Positions 8,369 through 11,124 of a stretch of 11,124 bases of DNA are shown one piece after another. This stretch comes from Euperipatoides rowelli (lineage: Eukaryota > Onychophora > Udeonychophora > Euonychophora > Peripatopsidae): the NCBI GenBank assembly GCA_003024985.2, contig PXIH01S0052067.1, one strand, 5' to 3'. The position numbers and the translations under genes are program-made. Under the pieces are notes generated by a model, which was not told the origin of the DNA, did not search any database, and saw only the letters and a program-made list of their open reading frames with translations. Numbering within the stretch: the first letter of the stretch is position 1; each line of letters starts with the position of its first letter.

Positions 8369-9534
8369 CAGGGGCATACTGATGGGCAGGGTGCTGTTAG
8401 GACTGCAGCCCCCATTCTCTAATAAAGTATTAAAAAAAAAATTAAGAGTTTTAACTGTAGATGCTATAGTTCCCTCATTCCCAAATTTCTATTTTTTCAA
8501 CATTAGTCCTAGCCCTAATTCTAATAAATTAAGATTTTTTTTTAATTATAAAACAACTATTTGTGGCTTTGTAAGGGGACATCTTAGTATTAAAAAACAA
8601 AACAATTTTGATGGAAAAAAATTGTTAATAATACAGTAGCCATCATTATCTTTTCATGTATTTTTTTATTTTTTACTAAATATGTCAACATGATGATTAA
8701 CTACAGTATGTACTATACTGAAAATAAGGATGCAAATAAGAAATATTGTCAACAAAATTTTATATAAATTACTTGGGTATAGTATTTTGAAAACTTATTT
8801 AAAAAATTGTTTATTCACAGAAATACCTAGATCTAAAGAACAATAACCTTTTTTTTTTTTTTGCACAGAGTAGGTAGACTGTGCAATAATTTTATGTTTT
8901 GTTTTTTTTAATAATTTGTATTGTCTAAAATAGCTGAGCCATATTTGTTGTTAGATATGTAAAATTCAAGTAGGCTATTGTAACCATGGTTACCAATGTT
9001 TTAGAGTTCATTTCCCTACCCTGAAAAGTGAAAATAAACGTATTCTATGGCCTGTTTAAATGTGCAAAATTAATTTCTATCATTAATAATAATAAATCAC
9101 TTTGCTTAACATCCCCTTAAAAGCTATAATTAACACTATATTAATATAATGATTGAGGCGTATATACTTTTCCAAATTGAGAAATACTGAATAAGGTAAC
9201 AAAGCAAAGTGGGTTGTGTTAATGAAGGGATTGATTCCCAGTCAAAGATAGACTAGCTTGACAGCCAATGTGATACTTGTTGAAGTGTTATCTAGATTGT
9301 TACAATGATTATCACTTCCATACCTTTAGCAATTTCAAAACTATTGCTAGGTTCCATCTGTTGTTTTTTTTTAATACTGTATCTCTGGACTAATTTTAAA
9401 ATAAGGGAAATTCTGTACCGCCATTTCCTGTTACTACTAGTAATTGTATAATTATAATTACAATAAATTTTTATTCTTTCACTTCTAAACAAAAAATTCC
9501 ATGTATATATTCCTTACTCTATGGTATGCCCCTG
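8369..9534. mobile_element. Probable degenerate non-autonomous hAT element
   Basis: The 11-bp word CAGGGGCATAC at 8369-8379 occurs inverted as GTATGCCCCTG at 9524-9534. CAGGGG starts are typical of hAT ends, Tip100-like families included (knowledge from memory). The flanking octamers ACTATTGA (8361-8368) and CCTATTAA (9535-9542) agree at six of eight positions, as a decayed 8-bp target-site duplication would. The enclosed 1,166 bp is AT-rich. Its longest forward ORF (8382-8639) resembles no transposase and crosses the left end region, so the copy is non-autonomous or decayed. GC-rich words are rare in this window, which makes a chance 11-bp inverted match less likely. The inverted match does not clearly extend beyond 11 bp, which limits confidence. 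Confidence 0.5.
8861..8886. other. Short perfect hairpin
   Basis: TTGCACAG (8861-8868) and CTGTGCAA (8879-8886) form a perfect 8-bp stem around a 10-base loop, just after a T-tract and inside the probable hAT element. Function is unknown and it may be chance. Confidence 0.35.
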
Positions 9535-10019
9535 CCTATTAAAACTCACAGTCATTAAAATCCCTGTTTAAGGAAGACTGCTTTACATTAGTGTAAAGTA
9601 ATATTGATAGAATAACAGAGTATTGATCATCTTTAAACATGCAAGAGTCACTATTTTCTAAAGGAAGATTATATTTTTAAATATACCATACTGAATTAAA
9701 TTTTAATTGGTCATTTTCATATTTGAATAGCTAACCAACTACTGACAAAACAATTGCACAATTAAATCGCATTTCTATTATTTAGTTAGCAATCCACTTT
9801 TAAGAATGATCAATAAAGCAGTTTGGAAAGAAAAAAAAAATTGCTAGACTATAAACAGTATGTTAATTGACTGGTAATTATTTAATTGTGTGAAGTTTTA
9901 ATAAAATATTGATTATAGAAGGGAAGAGGAAAATATCACTGTAAGTAGATTCATTTTTGGTATCATTATTTACATGTGTTTTTTTTTTTTTGTACTTCAC
10001 TACATTGTGAATTGATGTA

Positions 10020-10051
10020 TTTTTTTTTTTTTTTGTTTTGTTTTTTTTTTT
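10020..10051 (+). repeat. Poly-T low-complexity tract
   Basis: This is a run of T broken only by two single G residues (TTTTGTTTTGTTTT pattern). It may be the reverse-strand tail of an old retroposed copy, but no adjoining SINE or LINE sequence is recognised. Confidence 0.8.
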
Positions 10052-10094
10052 ATCTGTTTGGGACACATCTGATAAGCCATTGTGGTTTTGTCTC

Positions 10095-10100
10095 AATAAA
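10095..10100 (+). terminator. Candidate distal polyadenylation signal AATAAA
   Basis: CTCAATAAAGTTCAAATAACA is followed within 40 bases by a T14 tract, a good arrangement for cleavage and polyadenylation. If used by the upstream gene the 3' UTR would be about 2.9 kb and would include the hAT remnant. It could equally be unused. Confidence 0.35.
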
Positions 10101-10174
10101 GTTCAAATAACATTTTATTTATTGCACTTGAATTTTTTTTTTTTTTACAATAACAGAAGCTTTAAAATACAATG

Positions 10175-10190
10175 TACAGTATATACTGTA
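10175..10190. repeat. Perfect 16-bp palindrome TACAGTATATACTGTA
   Basis: This is an inverted pair of TACAGTA, a word strongly over-represented in the non-coding parts of this window. No function can be assigned. Confidence 0.6.
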
Positions 10191-10927
10191 AATTATTCTT
10201 CCGAAGAAGATAGGTTATCCCACTAAAATATTGTTAACTCTTCTAGTCTATTATTATGCAGCTTCACAAAATGTCCATTTGGTTTTATGAATGTGTACTG
10301 CATGTTAAGAATGAATGATTTTGTTTTGTTAATAGAAATAGTGTAGAGTTTTAAAAGCTACTTTTAAAATAACATTTTTTTAAAAAATGTGGGAAAGATT
10401 ATTGATTGCTAAACTTTTTTTTCACCCAACTGTTGTGAAGCCTGATTGCATACTAATTTTACCTAAGATTTTGCCATTTATTGGTTTGTAGGGAAAATAC
10501 TTGGGAATGAACATTGAATTTATTCCAAGAACAGAGGAGGGTTGCTGGTGAAACAAATAATGAGACAAAAATGTTTTGAAATTTTTTTTTCTTCCTATTT
10601 TAAGTACTTGCATTTCTCCTAAACATACAACCATTTATGTTTATAAGAAATTATGTTCTCTTAGCCTATCTTAATCATAGATGATTTGCTATTTTTATTA
10701 TTGAAATCTTTTATTATTTTTAAAATATTTTATTTAAAATATTGGAAGGCTTACAACTTTCTTTCTCATAAGGTTAGAAGTCTGAAGTGAAATATTTAAC
10801 ATGTTTATGCCACATGACAATTTAACTCTATAAAATTGGAGGATTCTTGCTTTAAAATGAAGTTACAAAGCAATCCAACCACTAGATGCTTAACTTTTTT
10901 TTTTTTTAGAGTTTAAAAAAATGAGTA

Positions 10928-10933
10928 AATAAA
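10928..10933 (+). terminator. Candidate polyadenylation signal AATAAA
   Basis: GAGTAAATAAAGTTTGTTAATTTTAATG has a canonical hexamer with a T/G-rich follow-up. It lies 3.8 kb past the stop codon and there is no nearby coding sequence to assign it to, so it is a weak candidate. Confidence 0.2.
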
Positions 10934-11079
10934 GTTTGTTAATTTTAATGTAACCCAACAGGATTTAGCAATAAATATTTATCATAATATAAGCAGGAAT
11001 AGCCTATTATATTGCCAGAAGGCCATACTCATATTTAAACCTTTTGCCATCCATGTCTTAGTGGAGTACTTTATGTACA

Positions 11080-11124
11080 TGTAGGTATGTATATATACAG
11101 TATATATATAATATATGTACACAC
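11080..11124 (+). repeat. TA/TG microsatellite at the window edge
   Basis: Alternating purine-pyrimidine sequence (TGTATATATACAGTATATATATAATATATGTACACAC) runs to the end of the window and probably beyond it. Confidence 0.8.

Larger units (their letters stand above)
9543..11079. other. AT-rich non-coding DNA, no gene seen
   Basis: I see no supported gene, RNA or element here. It holds long T-tracts (9979-9991, 10020-10051, 10133-10146), scattered AATAAA words (9812, 9900, 10095, 10928, 10970), the TACAGTATATACTGTA palindrome, and an ACATTTTTTTAAAAAATGT inverted repeat at 10372-10390. It could be distal 3' UTR, or intergenic DNA. Confidence 0.6.

Noticed and set aside
8382-8639. 85-codon + strand open frame
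   Set aside because: Its composition follows AT-rich DNA, it resembles no known protein, and it lies inside the probable hAT remnant.
9200-9260. tRNA-like box (GGGATTGATTCCC near 9227-9239), considered as a tRNA or tRNA-derived SINE
   Set aside because: The GTTCRA core of a B box is missing, no A box at proper spacing is seen, and no cloverleaf can be drawn.
9581-9598. CTTTACA-TTAG-TGTAAAG hairpin
   Set aside because: A seven-base AT-rich stem is expected by chance in DNA of this composition.
10422-10634. 70-codon minus-strand open frame
   Set aside because: It has no recognisable motif, no splice or promoter context, and a length expected by chance over several kb.

Overview
This is a eukaryotic nuclear window, most likely from an invertebrate animal. 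By eye it is about 70% A+T. It holds one very long protein-coding exon preceded by a textbook metazoan 3' splice site, long T-tracts, no operon structure, and two hAT-type transposon remnants. I cannot fix the species. An arthropod with AT-rich introns is my best guess, and only a guess.

Layout. Positions 1-137 are one end of a hAT-like DNA transposon whose body lies left of the window. Positions 138-1014 are the 3' part of an intron. It contains a diverged direct repeat (151-340 and 518-690), a striking GC-rich 16-bp palindrome carrying an NRF1-type core (948-963), and a polypyrimidine tract ending in AG at 1014. Positions 1015-7157 are a single coding exon of about 6.1 kb on the + strand, 2,046 complete codons plus a split first codon. 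It is the 3'-terminal coding exon of a gene whose 5' exons are outside the window. Positions 7158-11124 hold no recognisable gene: a presumed 3' UTR with several AATAAA signals, a probable 1.17-kb degenerate non-autonomous hAT element (8369-9534), then AT-rich low-complexity DNA ending in a TA/TG microsatellite.

The protein. I do not recognise the family. It has a mixed-composition start (residues 1-90 of the exon), basic nuclear-localisation-like clusters, and an array of about 35 degenerate repeats of about 28 residues (272-1246). In each repeat an acidic half (ETDxETKESIDN type) alternates with a basic half (ITKKSxRTTxKRG type). Then follows a long acidic, low-complexity stretch (about 1247-1860) and an Arg/Ser-rich tail with Trp-rich 5-residue repeats (about 1865-2046). 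The RS tail and the basic clusters point to a nuclear protein, perhaps linked to RNA processing or chromatin, but no catalytic or folded domain is visible in this exon.

Most interesting points: the charge-alternating repeat array and its locally homogenised two-unit superrepeat; an open reading frame and a shifted RSWQ repeat just beyond the stop codon, suggesting a recent or artefactual frameshift; the NRF1-like palindrome in the intron; a more than tenfold excess of TACAGTA/TACTGTA in non-coding DNA; and two hAT remnants. I saw no clear sign of a defence system, CRISPR array, RNA gene or second protein-coding gene.
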